Assembly (NCBI GenBank): GCA_003168295.1
Contig: PMST01000123.1
Location: 1-5,688, forward strand
DNA from: Actinomycetota bacterium
GTDB lineage: Bacteria; Actinomycetota; Actinomycetes; Streptosporangiales; Streptosporangiaceae
DNA length: 5,688 bases
Direction: 5' to 3'
Shown here: positions 1 to 5,282 of the stretch, piece by piece
Numbering within the stretch: the first letter of the stretch is position 1
Layout of the letters: every line of letters begins with the position of its first letter
Program-made: the position numbers and the translations under genes
The notes under the pieces: model-generated
Database searches by the model: none
Told to the model about the DNA's origin: nothing
What the model saw: the letters and a program-made list of their open reading frames with translations, nothing else

Positions 1-343
1 TGTCCTTGTCCTTGCACTCCTCCGAGGAGTACTTGGGCGGCTCGAACCGGTGGTCACGGAACGACAGGGACATGGTGCCCGAGAAGTCTTCGATCGGGCT
101 GATCTCTTCGAAGATCTCCTCGAGCCCGGACTGCTCGGACAAGTCCTTGCGCCCGGCTTCTTTTGCTTCTGTAATGCGAGCCTGCCACCTCTCGTTGCCT
201 AGCAGCCAGTCGAACGACTCGGTCTGCAGGGCGAGTAGGTCGGGTACCTTGAGCGGCTCCTGGATGCGCGCGAAAGACACGCGTAGTGGACCAGAATTCG
301 TTGCGGAGGTAGTCGTTGCGGAGGCGCTGCGCGATGCTGCCAA
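1..343 (-). CDS. rpoB: RNA polymerase beta subunit, N-terminal part (5' end of gene; runs off left edge)
   Basis: This is the first 114 codons of the RNA polymerase beta subunit, a catalytic core component and the target of rifampicin (that region lies outside the window). It is not visible as a closed ORF because no stop codon falls inside the window. Reading the minus strand gives a variable Ala/Ser/Thr-rich head, then [20 protein letters not shown], then [29 protein letters not shown] and [18 protein letters not shown]. All are typical of actinobacterial RpoB. I chose the TTG at 343 because it gives the usual LAASRxAS start and follows GGAAGGA by about 6 nt. An in-frame TGA at 440-442 bounds the frame upstream. 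GTG at 280 is possible, but it would remove the family's N-terminal head. The gene lies 423 bp downstream of rplL and has its own candidate promoter. The product is certain; the start is very likely. Confidence 0.95.
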   Translation of the reverse strand, partial: MAASRSASATTTSATNSGPLRVSFARIQEPLKVPDLLALQTESFDWLLGNERWQARITEAKEAGRKDLSEQSGLEEIFEEISPIEDFSGTMSLSFRDHRFEPPKYSSEECKDKD

Positions 344-461
344 CAGGGGTCCTTCCGAACTTTGTCGCGGAAATATCACCGCACGCACGCCAAACGCCCC
401 GCGGCAAAACCCCGTAGACGCGAGGGGAAACCGAGGACGTCAGAGTGCAGCGCAAACTAGC

Positions 462-491
462 AGTGTAGCCGATGGCCACACCGCTGGTCAA
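462..491 (-). promoter_or_regulatory. Candidate sigma-70/HrdB-type promoter of rpoB
   Basis: On the minus strand there is a -35 box TTGACC (491-486), an 18-nt spacer and a -10 box TACACT (467-462). This fits the principal-sigma consensus, including the TAnnnT rule for actinobacterial -10 boxes. Transcription would start near 455, giving an rpoB leader of about 110 nt. A weaker second candidate lies upstream: TTGACT (554-549), 17 nt, GATGCT (531-526). A separate rpoB promoter inside the rplL-rpoB spacer is known in actinobacteria, which fits. Confidence 0.7.
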
Positions 492-706
492 CTGTACGCC
501 ACTATGAGATTCACGGTTGCTCCGCAGCATCGCTCTTCAACGGCCAAGAGTCAAGTCCGAACCGGACACTCGGGGCAGTTTGCCAGGTGACAGATGCCAC
601 ATGCAGTGTTATGTGTACGTTGCAACACACCAGGGTAAGACGTTATTCCTGGCCTGGAACCGAAATTTGAGCCGCCGCCGGACGGCGTGTCGCCGGCACG
701 GCAAGA

Positions 707-731
707 CCCGGGCCCCGCAGTGGAGCCCGGG
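707..731 (-). terminator. GC-rich hairpin downstream of rplL, terminator or processing structure
   Basis: In minus-strand RNA, CCCGGGCUCC (731-722) pairs with GGGGCCCGGG (716-707) over 10 bp with a 5-nt loop ACUGC, about 35 nt after the rplL stop. One pair is G-U in the minus transcript and would be a C-A mismatch in plus-strand RNA, so the structure fits the minus orientation. The sequence after it (UCUUGCC) has no real U tract. It may be a U-less actinobacterial terminator, a partial attenuator that lowers read-through into rpoB, or an RNase processing site. Confidence 0.5.
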
Positions 732-739
732 CCCCGCAG
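707..739. repeat. Two direct copies of a 14-bp GC-rich unit
   Basis: The 14-bp sequence CCCGGGCCCCGCAG occurs at 707-720 and again at 726-739, a period of 19 bp. Because the unit is partly self-complementary, the duplication creates the 10-bp hairpin after rplL described at 707-731. Confidence 0.85.
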
Positions 740-766
740 CGTTCTGGCCGGCTTGCTTGCTTCCGG

Positions 767-1156
767 CTACTTGACGGTGACGGTGGCGCCTGCGCCTTCC
801 AGGGCCGCCCTCCCCTTCTCCGCGGCTTCCTTGTTGACCTTCTCAAGCACCAGCTTCGGCGCGCCGTCGACCAGGTCCTTGGCCTCCTTGAGGCCGAGGC
901 TAGTCAGGCTGCGAACCTCCTTGATGACCTGGATCTTCTTGTCGCCCGCGGCCTCGAGGATGACGTCGAACTCGTCCTGCTCCTCGGGTGCCTCGGCCTC
1001 GGCGCCTGCACCGGCGCCGGCCGCGGCGGCCACCGCTACCGGAGCGGCCGCCTTTACGTCGAACGTCTCCTCGAACTGCTTCACGAACTCGGACAGCTCC
1101 AGGAGGGTCATCTCCTTGAACGCCTCGAGCAGGTCGCCGCTACTGATCTTCGCCAT
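767..1156 (-). CDS. rplL: 50S ribosomal protein L7/L12
   Basis: This is the multicopy stalk protein of the large ribosomal subunit, which recruits and stimulates the translational GTPases (IF2, EF-Tu, EF-G). The 129 residues show the family layout. An N-terminal dimerisation and L10-binding domain (about 1-34, starting [20 protein letters not shown]) is followed by a flexible Ala/Gly/Glu-rich hinge (about 35-60), then the C-terminal factor-binding domain (about 62-129). That domain contains [26 protein letters not shown] and the LVDGAPK segment, and ends in ATVTVK. The length is normal. The ATG at 1156 has GAGGAA about 8 nt upstream. It lies 56 nt downstream of rplJ with no signal between them, so the two should be cotranscribed and share the L10-leader control. 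Identification is secure. Confidence 0.98.
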   Translation of the reverse strand: MAKISSGDLLEAFKEMTLLELSEFVKQFEETFDVKAAAPVAVAAAAGAGAGAEAEAPEEQDEFDVILEAAGDKKIQVIKEVRSLTSLGLKEAKDLVDGAPKLVLEKVNKEAAEKGRAALEGAGATVTVK

Positions 1157-1212
1157 GGTGGTAATTCCTCGTTCCTCTAAGTTTCTGGGTGATAAATCGC
1201 GTTGCGGCCGGG

Positions 1213-1881
1213 TCAGCCTTTGGCGTCCGTATCTGCTGTGTCCGCTGCACTTGCTGTGTCGGTTGCACTTGCTGTGTCGGTTGCGTCCGCTGCGTCCGTT
1301 GTGTCCGGGGCGGCGTCCGCGTCCGGGGTGGCGGGTGAGTCCGCAGCGGGACTCCCGCCCTCGGCGGCCTCGCGCTTGACCCGCAGGGCCTCGGCGAGCT
1401 GGGCCATCTGGGCCGGCAGCGCGTTGAACGTCGCGGCCGCGCCGGCCAGCGAGGCCTTCATGGCCCCGGCCAGCTTGGCCAGCAGGACCTCGCGCGGCTC
1501 TAGGTCAGCCAGCTTGATGATCTCGGCCGGCGAGATCGCCTTACCGTCGAGCACGCCGCCCTTGATCACCAGCAGCGGGTTCGCCTTGGCGAAATCGCGC
1601 AGGCCCTTGGCCGCCTCGACCACGTCACCGTCGACGAACGCGACGGCTGAGGGGCCGACGAGCAGCGATGAGAGCTGATCGACCAGTCCCGCCTCGGTCA
1701 CCGCGCGCTTGGTCAAGGTGTTCTTGACGACGGTGAACGTGGCATGGTCGGCGAGCGACCGGCGCAGCTCGGCCAGCTGGGCCACGGTGAGCCCGCGGTA
1801 CTCGGTCAGCACCACGCCCGACGAGTCATTGAACCGGCCGGTGAGCTCGGCGACCGCGGCTACCTTCTCGGCGTTAGCCAT
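1213..1881 (-). CDS. rplJ: 50S ribosomal protein L10 with long low-complexity C-terminal tail
   Basis: L10 anchors the L7/L12 dimers to 23S rRNA at the base of the stalk, and in many bacteria it represses its own operon by binding the mRNA leader. The 222 residues contain the L10 core (about 1-170): [20 protein letters not shown], then [50 protein letters not shown] and the L12-binding C-terminal helix ending near ALRVKRE. I chose the ATG at 1881 ([13 protein letters not shown]), which matches family starts and follows GGAGAGGAGG closely. The frame is open up to 2103, but that extension crosses the terminator and promoter and is not family-like. An in-frame ATG at 1896 is a minor alternative. 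Unusual is the roughly 50-residue Ala/Asp/Thr tail (171-222) containing two TDTASA units; L10 proteins are commonly about 165-180 residues. Confidence 0.96.
   Translation of the reverse strand: MANAEKVAAVAELTGRFNDSSGVVLTEYRGLTVAQLAELRRSLADHATFTVVKNTLTKRAVTEAGLVDQLSSLLVGPSAVAFVDGDVVEAAKGLRDFAKANPLLVIKGGVLDGKAISPAEIIKLADLEPREVLLAKLAGAMKASLAGAAATFNALPAQMAQLAEALRVKREAAEGGSPAADSPATPDADAAPDTTDAADATDTASATDTASAADTADTDAKG
1246..1281 (-). repeat. Perfect 18-bp tandem duplication inside the rplJ tail
   Basis: The 18-bp unit TGCACTTGCTGTGTCGGT is present twice head to tail, at 1246-1263 and 1264-1281. It is in frame and encodes TDTASA twice on the minus strand. Degenerate GTCCGC/GTCCGT-like units continue to about 1330 and encode more Asp-Thr-Ala residues. 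This suggests tail growth by slippage. Confidence 0.9.
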
Positions 1882-2088
1882 GTGCCTCCTCTCCATTGCT
1901 TCGAAGTATTCTTCCGAGACAGCAAAAACGCCCCGGCGCGAGGCGCACGGGGCGGCATCACCCAGCCAACAAGGCCGGGGATCACTGCTCAGTTCACCTG
2001 CGCGGGATGCCCGGCTCGGGAGCGAACTCCCGGCCGAAGCCTTCGGCCGACGCGCAAACGCGACGGCATCCAGCGGTCTTCGGTAGTC
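1882..2088 (-). ncRNA. L10 leader: cis-regulatory RNA controlling rplJ-rplL
   Basis: This is the untranslated leader between the rplJ promoter and start codon, about 200 nt. In minus-strand RNA the 5' segment 2084-2065 pairs with 2011-1996. ACC/GGU, then an asymmetric internal loop (GAAGAC opposite CA), then CGC/GCG, a U-C mismatch and GGAUGCC/GGCAUCC. A helix with an asymmetric, GA-rich, kink-turn-like loop is what the L10(L12)n complex recognises in known L10 leaders. The helix encloses competing hairpins (8-9 bp across 2031-2049; CGGGAG-UUCG-CUCCCG across 2017-2032; 2051-2062). Downstream, CCCCGGC (1980-1974) is exactly complementary to GCCGGGG (1937-1931) in the terminator's 3' arm, giving an antiterminator alternative. 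By analogy with the Bacillus subtilis rplJL leader, excess L10 probably favours termination. The fold is by eye. Confidence 0.75.
1922..1954 (-). terminator. Intrinsic terminator/attenuator in the rplJ leader
   Basis: In minus-strand RNA the arms CGCCCCG (1954-1948) and CGGGGCG (1935-1929) pair perfectly over 7 bp. Three inner pairs (GCG/CGC) extend the stem past one bulged base, with a 5-nt loop. UUUUUGCU follows directly (1928-1921). This is a canonical intrinsic terminator, yet it sits only about 40 nt before the rplJ start codon and downstream of the rplJ promoter, so it should act as an attenuator. The 3' arm can instead pair with 1974-1980 (see the leader entry). Confidence 0.8.
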
Positions 2089-2090
2089 AA

Positions 2091-2119
2091 AGTTTACGTG
2101 CAACAGGTCAAGGGTTCAA
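2091..2119 (-). promoter_or_regulatory. Candidate promoter of rplJ-rplL
   Basis: On the minus strand there is a -35 box TTGAAC (2119-2114), a 17-nt spacer and a -10 box TAAACT (2096-2091), close to the principal-sigma consensus. The predicted start at 2084-2088 coincides with the first paired bases of the L10-leader helix, which supports both calls. An overlapping alternative -35 (TTGACC, 2111-2106) lacks a well-spaced -10. Confidence 0.75.
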
Positions 2120-2126
2120 ATCGCTC

Positions 2127-2160
2127 CGGGCCCGTTCGTTCGGCGGAACCCTATGGCCCG
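2127..2160 (-). terminator. Possible terminator hairpin of the rplK-rplA transcript
   Basis: In minus-strand RNA CGGGCC (2160-2155) pairs with GGCCCG (2132-2127). Inside, GUUC-CGCC-GAAC (2149-2138) forms a short apical stem. The hairpin lies directly upstream of the rplJ -35 box and is followed by GGAGCGAUUUG, with only a short U run. It could end the upstream transcript before the rplJ promoter. The remaining 2161-2322 after rplA holds only a 4-bp hairpin (2225-2238) and nothing gene-like. Confidence 0.35.
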
Positions 2161-2322
2161 AGCTGCGGCGCGTCCCGATCCCTGGGTTGCCTGATGTGTG
2201 AGGGTACCCATGGTGCGCGCGTTTCCACGAGATTGTGGTAGATCCGGGCTCCGTGGCGCGGGTACTGGCTGCTGGTGGCCGACGCAGAAGCGCTGGCGGG
2301 CCGGGCGCGGGACTTGGGCCGG

Positions 2323-3045
2323 TTAGGCGGTCGCTTCGGCGAGTTCGTCGGTGAAGCCGCGGGTCTTGTTGGGGTCGACCGGGATGCCGGGGCCCATCGT
2401 GGTGGTGAAGGTGACCTTCCTCAGGTACCTGCCCTTGGCCGCGGCGGGCTTGAGCCGGATCACCTCGTCGATGGCGGCCGCGTAGTTCTCCAGCAGGGCC
2501 GCGGACGGGAAGGACGCCTTGCCGATGATGAAGTGCAGGTTGCCGTGCCGGTCCGTTCTGAACTCGATCTTGCCGCCCTTGATCTCCGTCACGGCCCTGG
2601 CGACATCCGGGGTCACGGTGCCGGTCTTCGGGTTGGGCATCAGGCCACGCGGACCGAGTACCCGGCCCAGGCGGCCGACCTTGCCCATCAGGTCGGGAGT
2701 CGCGACGACCGCGTCGAAGTCGAGGAAACCACCCTGGATGCGCTCGATCATGTCGTCGGAACCTACGTAGTCGGCCCCGGCCGCGCGGGCCTCCTCGGCC
2801 CGGTCACCGGTCGCGAAGACGAGCACGCGGGCCGTCTTGCCGGTGCCGTTCGGCAGGTTGACGGTGCCGCGGACCATCTGGTCCTGCTTGCGTGGGTCGA
2901 CGCCCAGCCGCAGCGCTACCTCGACGGTCGGGTCGAACTTCGTCACCTGACCCGACTTGGCGATGGTGACCGCCTCGACGGGACTGTAGAGCCGCTCGTG
3001 GTCGATCTGCTCATCGGCCTTGCGGTAGCCCTTGCTGCGCTTCAT
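2323..3045 (-). CDS. rplA: 50S ribosomal protein L1
   Basis: L1 forms the mobile L1 stalk on 23S rRNA, which helps eject deacylated tRNA from the E site; in many bacteria it also represses its own mRNA. The 240 residues have family-normal length and motifs: [12 protein letters not shown] at the N-terminus, [24 protein letters not shown] (36-53), [14 protein letters not shown], and the L1 signature region [20 protein letters not shown] continuing to TGTV (121-144). Next come [22 protein letters not shown] and the ending [12 protein letters not shown]. The ATG at 3045 is preceded by AGGAGA at about 6-nt spacing. It follows rplK by 87 nt, a spacer containing a bulged hairpin. Identification is secure. 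Confidence 0.98.
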   Translation of the reverse strand: MKRSKGYRKADEQIDHERLYSPVEAVTIAKSGQVTKFDPTVEVALRLGVDPRKQDQMVRGTVNLPNGTGKTARVLVFATGDRAEEARAAGADYVGSDDMIERIQGGFLDFDAVVATPDLMGKVGRLGRVLGPRGLMPNPKTGTVTPDVARAVTEIKGGKIEFRTDRHGNLHFIIGKASFPSAALLENYAAAIDEVIRLKPAAAKGRYLRKVTFTTTMGPGIPVDPNKTRGFTDELAEATA

Positions 3046-3071
3046 TGCCTATCTCCTCATGTCTGGAGGTC

Positions 3072-3102
3072 GTGGTCAGCGGGCCGCGCGAGGCCCTGCC
3101 AC
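3072..3102 (-). promoter_or_regulatory. Bulged hairpin in the rplK-rplA spacer (candidate L1 control site)
   Basis: In minus-strand RNA GUGGCAGGGCC (3102-3092) pairs with GGCC-CUG-CCAC (3085-3072) over 11 bp. One strand carries a 2-nt bulge (3081-3080) and a 1-nt bulge (3076), and the loop is 6 nt. It ends about 27 nt before the rplA start. L1 recognises short helices flanking an asymmetric loop on both rRNA and mRNA, so an autoregulatory role is plausible. I did not recognise the specific L1-binding consensus. A simple spacer hairpin or processing site is equally possible. Confidence 0.4.
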
Positions 3103-3132
3103 TGTCATGTGAACTGCCGGCTGGTCTAACGG

Positions 3133-3567
3133 TCAGCGTTCGACCTTGATTCCCATCGAGCGCGCGGTACCCGCGATGATCTTCTCGGCGGCCTCGATCG
3201 TGGTCGCGTTCAGGTCGGGCATCTTGGTCTGCGCGATGTCACGGACCTGGGCGGCGGTGATGCTGCCGACCTTGGTCTTGAGCGGCTCGGCGCTGCCCTT
3301 GTCCACGCTCGCGGCCTTCTTGATCAGCTCGGCGGCCGGCGGCGTCTTGGTGATGAAGGTGAAGGTCCGGTCCTCGTAAATCGAGATCTCGACCGGGATG
3401 ATGTTGCCCCGCTGGCTTTCCGTCGCCGCGTTGTACTGCTTGACGAAGTCCATGATGTTCACGCCGTGCGGGCCCAGCGCGGTGCCAACGGGGGGCGCCG
3501 GGGTGGCCGAGCCGGCAGGCAGCTGCACCTTGACGACGGCGGAGAGCTTCTTCCTTCTTGGCGGCAT
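3133..3567 (-). CDS. rplK: 50S ribosomal protein L11
   Basis: L11 binds the GTPase-associated region of 23S rRNA at the stalk base. It is involved in factor-dependent GTP hydrolysis, thiostrepton sensitivity and RelA-type stringent signalling. The 144 residues match the family in length and order. The N-terminal domain (about 8-70) has [20 protein letters not shown], with the conserved prolines, then [16 protein letters not shown] and [14 protein letters not shown]. The C-terminal rRNA-binding domain has [35 protein letters not shown] and [12 protein letters not shown]. The ATG at 3567 (MPPRRKK) is the family start. Its ribosome site is modest (GGAAA about 9 nt upstream, with AAGGAAA further up). 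It starts 36 nt after nusG, with no sign of a separate promoter. Confidence 0.98.
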   Translation of the reverse strand: MPPRRKKLSAVVKVQLPAGSATPAPPVGTALGPHGVNIMDFVKQYNAATESQRGNIIPVEISIYEDRTFTFITKTPPAAELIKKAASVDKGSAEPLKTKVGSITAAQVRDIAQTKMPDLNATTIEAAEKIIAGTARSMGIKVER

Positions 3568-3603
3568 GACTGTATTTCCGTTTCCTTACTTGTGCCTTGG
3601 CTT

Positions 3604-4464
3604 CTAGATCTTCGTGACCTGGTCGAACGAGAGCTCCACCGGCGTTTCGCGGCCGAAGATGGACACCAGCACCTTGAGCTTCTGGGTGTCCGGGTTGATC
3701 TCGTTCACGGTCGCGGGAAGCGTCGCGAACGGGCCATCCATAACCGTAACCGACTCGCCGACCTCGAATTCCACCGTGGACGTGCGCGCGGCTTCGGCCT
3801 GCTTGGTTCCTGGCTCGGGCTCCGGCGCGAGCAGGCTGGCCACCTCGCCGAGCTGCAGCGGCGACGGCCGGCTGGACAAGCCGACGAAGCCGGTCACGCC
3901 CGGGGTATTGCGGACCACGGCCCAGGACTCGTCGGTCAGCTCCATGCGCACCAGGATGTAGCCCGGCAGGACCTTCTCCGAGACCTGCTGCCGCTTACCG
4001 CCCTTGATCTCGGTCACCATATGAACGGGGACCTCGATCTGGTAGATGAAATCCTCCATGTTCAGCGACTGGATCCGGCTTTCCAGGTTGGTCTTCACCC
4101 GGTTTTCGTAACCAGCGTAGGAGTGCACCACGTACCAGTCACCGGGCAGCATCCGCAGCTCGCGAGTGAACTCCTCCAGCACGCTGTCAGCCGATTCTTC
4201 CGGTGTGCCGTCAGCAGGCTCGTCTTCGCCGGCCGCGGCCTCGTCATCGAGGTTCTCGTCGGTGAGGGCCTCGTCGGTGAGGTCCGCGTCAACGTCAGCC
4301 GCCGACGGAGCCTCGGCAGCGGGGGACGCGACGTCGGGCGCCTCGTCCGACGGGTCAAACCCGTCGGCTTCTTCGCTGTATTCGGTCACGTCATCGGCCT
4401 CCCCGGTGTCCGCGTCGGGTTCTGTCGCGCCCGTCGCCGCGGAATCCAGTTGGGTCTCGGACAC
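3604..4464 (-). CDS. nusG: Transcription termination/antitermination factor NusG with acidic N-terminal extension
   Basis: NusG binds RNA polymerase at the clamp and links it to Rho and to the ribosome (S10). From the GTG at 4464 the product is 286 residues. An acidic, Ala/Asp/Glu-rich extension of about 95 residues is followed by the NGN domain (about 107-205), with [44 protein letters not shown] and [13 protein letters not shown] charged linker and the KOW domain (about 233-286) follow, with [39 protein letters not shown]. The GTG start gives MSETQLD, like Streptomyces NusG (MSDPN...), and has a purine-rich AGGAAAGAGAG upstream. An in-frame TTG at 4485 with GAGGAAG before it would add seven residues. 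Acidic N-terminal extensions are usual in actinobacterial NusG. It lies 141 nt after secE. Confidence 0.96.
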   Translation of the reverse strand: MSETQLDSAATGATEPDADTGEADDVTEYSEEADGFDPSDEAPDVASPAAEAPSAADVDADLTDEALTDENLDDEAAAGEDEPADGTPEESADSVLEEFTRELRMLPGDWYVVHSYAGYENRVKTNLESRIQSLNMEDFIYQIEVPVHMVTEIKGGKRQQVSEKVLPGYILVRMELTDESWAVVRNTPGVTGFVGLSSRPSPLQLGEVASLLAPEPEPGTKQAEAARTSTVEFEVGESVTVMDGPFATLPATVNEINPDTQKLKVLVSIFGRETPVELSFDQVTKI

Positions 4465-4495
4465 GATTGCTCTCTCTTTCCTCAAGCTTCCTCAA

Positions 4496-4521
4496 ACCAT
4501 GATCATTATCGTGATCATGGT
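4496..4521. repeat. AT-rich perfect inverted repeat in the nusG leader
   Basis: The arms ACCATGATCA (4496-4505) and TGATCATGGT (4512-4521) are exact reverse complements over 10 bp around a 6-nt centre TTATCG. The element lies 31 nt before the nusG start in a very GC-rich setting. In the minus transcript it would form a stable hairpin just upstream of the duplicated GAGGAA ribosome-site region. It may be a protein-binding operator, an RNA hairpin or a cleavage site. The sequence after it is GGUUUGAGG, with too few U residues for a standard terminator. Confidence 0.8.
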
Positions 4522-4556
4522 GCCGCGCATAGCGTGCGCGCGGCCGCTGGACGGCC
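4522..4556 (-). repeat. Two further GC-rich hairpins in the secE-nusG spacer
   Basis: Next to the AT-rich inverted repeat lie GCCGCGC (4522-4528) with GCGCGGC (4538-4544), a 7-bp stem with a 9-nt loop, and GGCCG (4542-4546) with CGGCC (4552-4556), 5 bp around CTGGA. They overlap by three bases, so only one may form fully at a time. A competing inner pairing of the first is GCGCA with TGCGC. Together with 4496-4521 they fill much of the 141-nt spacer. Confidence 0.55.
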
Positions 4557-4605
4557 CTGCTTTCCGGGTGAAACGCGCCCAGACCCCGGCAAGCCGGCCA
4601 GCCGC

Positions 4606-4860
4606 CTAGCCGAACACCTCGAACACCAGCTTGGTGAACCCATAGTCCAGGGTCGTCACGAGGGTGACCATGAAGATCACGAAGGTCAGGCAGACCACCG
4701 TGTAGGTGACAAGCTCCTTACGGGTTGGCCAGATTACCTTGCGGAGCTCGGCCACCATCTGCCGGAAGAACAGGGCAGGGGTGGTCCGGTGCTCGCGCTT
4801 GGCCGCGCGCCCGGCTCCGCCCCGTTTTTCCGGGGCCTCGCCGCGTGTCTGAGTTGCCAT
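4606..4860 (-). CDS. secE: Preprotein translocase subunit SecE
   Basis: SecE is the essential small membrane subunit that clamps SecY in the SecYEG protein-export channel. The 84-residue product is the short, single-span form common outside the gammaproteobacteria. A basic, hydrophilic head (1-30, with EKRGGAGRAAKREHR) is followed by an amphipathic conserved segment FFRQMVAELRKVIWPTRKEL (31-50), whose VIWPTRKE is the family hallmark. One transmembrane helix follows at about 52-72 (TYTVVCLTFVIFMVTLVTT) and then a short tail. The ATG at 4860 follows AGGTGAGG closely. A longer open frame to 5283 runs through the tRNA gene and is not the start. It lies 51 nt downstream of tRNA-Trp with no promoter visible between them, so cotranscription is likely. 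Confidence 0.97.
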   Translation of the reverse strand: MATQTRGEAPEKRGGAGRAAKREHRTTPALFFRQMVAELRKVIWPTRKELVTYTVVCLTFVIFMVTLVTTLDYGFTKLVFEVFG

Positions 4861-4911
4861 ATCCTCACCTATTGGTCCGCCGACTCTGGCGGGTTCGCCG
4901 GATCGCACTCG

Positions 4912-4985
4912 CAGGGCAGGAGGGACTCGAACCCCCAACCACCGGTTTTGGAGACCGGGACTCTGGCCAATTGAGCTACTGCCCT
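4912..4985 (-). tRNA. trpT: tRNA-Trp (anticodon CCA)
   Basis: A full cloverleaf of 74 nt is visible on the minus strand. The acceptor stem AGGGCAG pairs with CTGCCCT; the D stem is GCTC/GAGT, with one G-U pair. The anticodon stem is CCGGT/ACCGG around CTCCAAA, giving anticodon CCA (4951-4949). The variable region is TGGTT. The T stem is GGGGG/CCCTC with loop TTCGAGT, and the discriminator base is G73. The terminal CCA is not encoded (CGA follows), so it must be added by the CCA-adding enzyme. tRNA-Trp upstream of secE is a conserved actinobacterial arrangement, for example in Mycobacterium tuberculosis. Confidence 0.98.
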
Positions 4986-5282
4986 GTGCTTCCGACAACT
5001 GCTTTAGCGCACGCCCACCGCTAGCACACGGGCATGCTGCCGCAACGACAGACCGCTGTCGGTCCAAGCAGTGTACGTCCGAACCGCTCCCTCGTCGAAC
5101 CACCTGGCCAAAAACCTGCCGGGAAAACTGGCGGCGGGACCGCACCTCCGGGCCCAGGAAGGCCAAGGACGGCAGGCCCCAGGTGACCGCAGGGACCCGG
5201 GACGGCCAGGCAGGCGGCGTGAGGCAGGCCACGGTCGCGGCCGGGGTAAATGGCGTGCCTGGCACGGCCTGCTGGTGGGACA
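4986..5282. other. Divergent intergenic region between tRNA-Trp/secE and the aminotransferase gene
   Basis: About 297 bp separate the minus-strand tRNA from the plus-strand aminotransferase gene, so promoters for both directions are expected. I see the weak tRNA promoter candidate (5018-5045) and two overlapping inverted repeats upstream of it: CGACAG/CTGTCG in 5046-5061 and GACCG/CGGTC in 5051-5064. A small CGTGC-CTG-GCACG repeat (5254-5266) lies about 17 bp before the aminotransferase start. I could not find a consensus promoter for the plus strand or any gene-like frame here. Confidence 0.6.
5018..5045 (-). promoter_or_regulatory. Weak candidate promoter for tRNA-Trp-secE
   Basis: On the minus strand TTGCGG (5045-5040), a 16-nt spacer and TAGCGG (5023-5018) would start transcription near 5011, about 25 nt before the tRNA. 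The -10 box lacks the final T, so this is only a plausible match. A promoter must lie in this divergent region because nothing upstream is on the minus strand. Confidence 0.35.

Larger units (their letters stand above)
344..766 (-). other. rplL-rpoB intergenic spacer (rpoB leader and promoter region)
   Basis: No convincing gene lies in this 423-bp stretch; open frames across it have no family-like sequence and overlap the regulatory signals. It is less GC-rich than its surroundings (for example 601-670) and holds, in minus-strand order, a GC-rich hairpin after rplL (707-731), a second small hairpin (arms 683-687 and 691-695, loop TGT), one weak and one good promoter candidate, and the rpoB leader. 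The leader ends with a good Shine-Dalgarno in front of the TTG start. A short 4-bp hairpin (410-413 with 424-427) followed by UUUU lies in the leader and is too weak to call a terminator. Confidence 0.7.

Noticed and set aside
406..427. CCCC/GGGG hairpin followed by UUUU in the rpoB leader
   Set aside because: A 4-bp stem with a 10-nt loop is too weak for a terminator, and U residues also lie on the other side.
601..630. TGTGTACGTTGCAACACAC region as a possible operator palindrome
   Set aside because: Only the central GTTGCAAC is symmetrical; the flanks mismatch immediately outside it, so no extended dyad exists.
1882..2103. N-terminal extension of rplJ upstream of 1881
   Set aside because: The frame is open only by chance; it crosses the terminator hairpin, the L10-leader helix and the promoter, and the residues do not resemble L10.
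2105..2134. tRNA 3'-end-like sequence on the plus strand (AGGGTTCAAAT, similar to a T arm)
   Set aside because: Only three of five T-stem pairs form, and there is no matching acceptor, anticodon or D arm. The stretch is better explained by the rplJ -35 region and the upstream hairpin.
3049..3060. Minimal ORF Met-Arg-Arg-stop overlapping the rplA ribosome site
   Set aside because: ATGAGGAGATAG arises simply from an ATG adjoining the Shine-Dalgarno; it lacks its own ribosome site.
4492..4518. Eight-codon leader ORF (MITIMIMV) inside the inverted repeat before nusG
   Set aside because: It has no ribosome-binding site and its sequence follows directly from the palindrome; nothing supports translation.
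3466..4974. 502-codon open frame on the plus strand across nusG and secE
   Set aside because: It is a shadow of high-GC codon bias opposite real genes; it reads antisense through rplK, nusG, secE and part of tRNA-Trp and has no recognisable family motifs.
5245..5266. GTAAAT and the CGTGC-CTG-GCACG repeat as an aminotransferase promoter/operator
   Set aside because: No -35 box is found at proper spacing and the hexamer fails the TAnnnT pattern; the repeat arms are only 5 bp.
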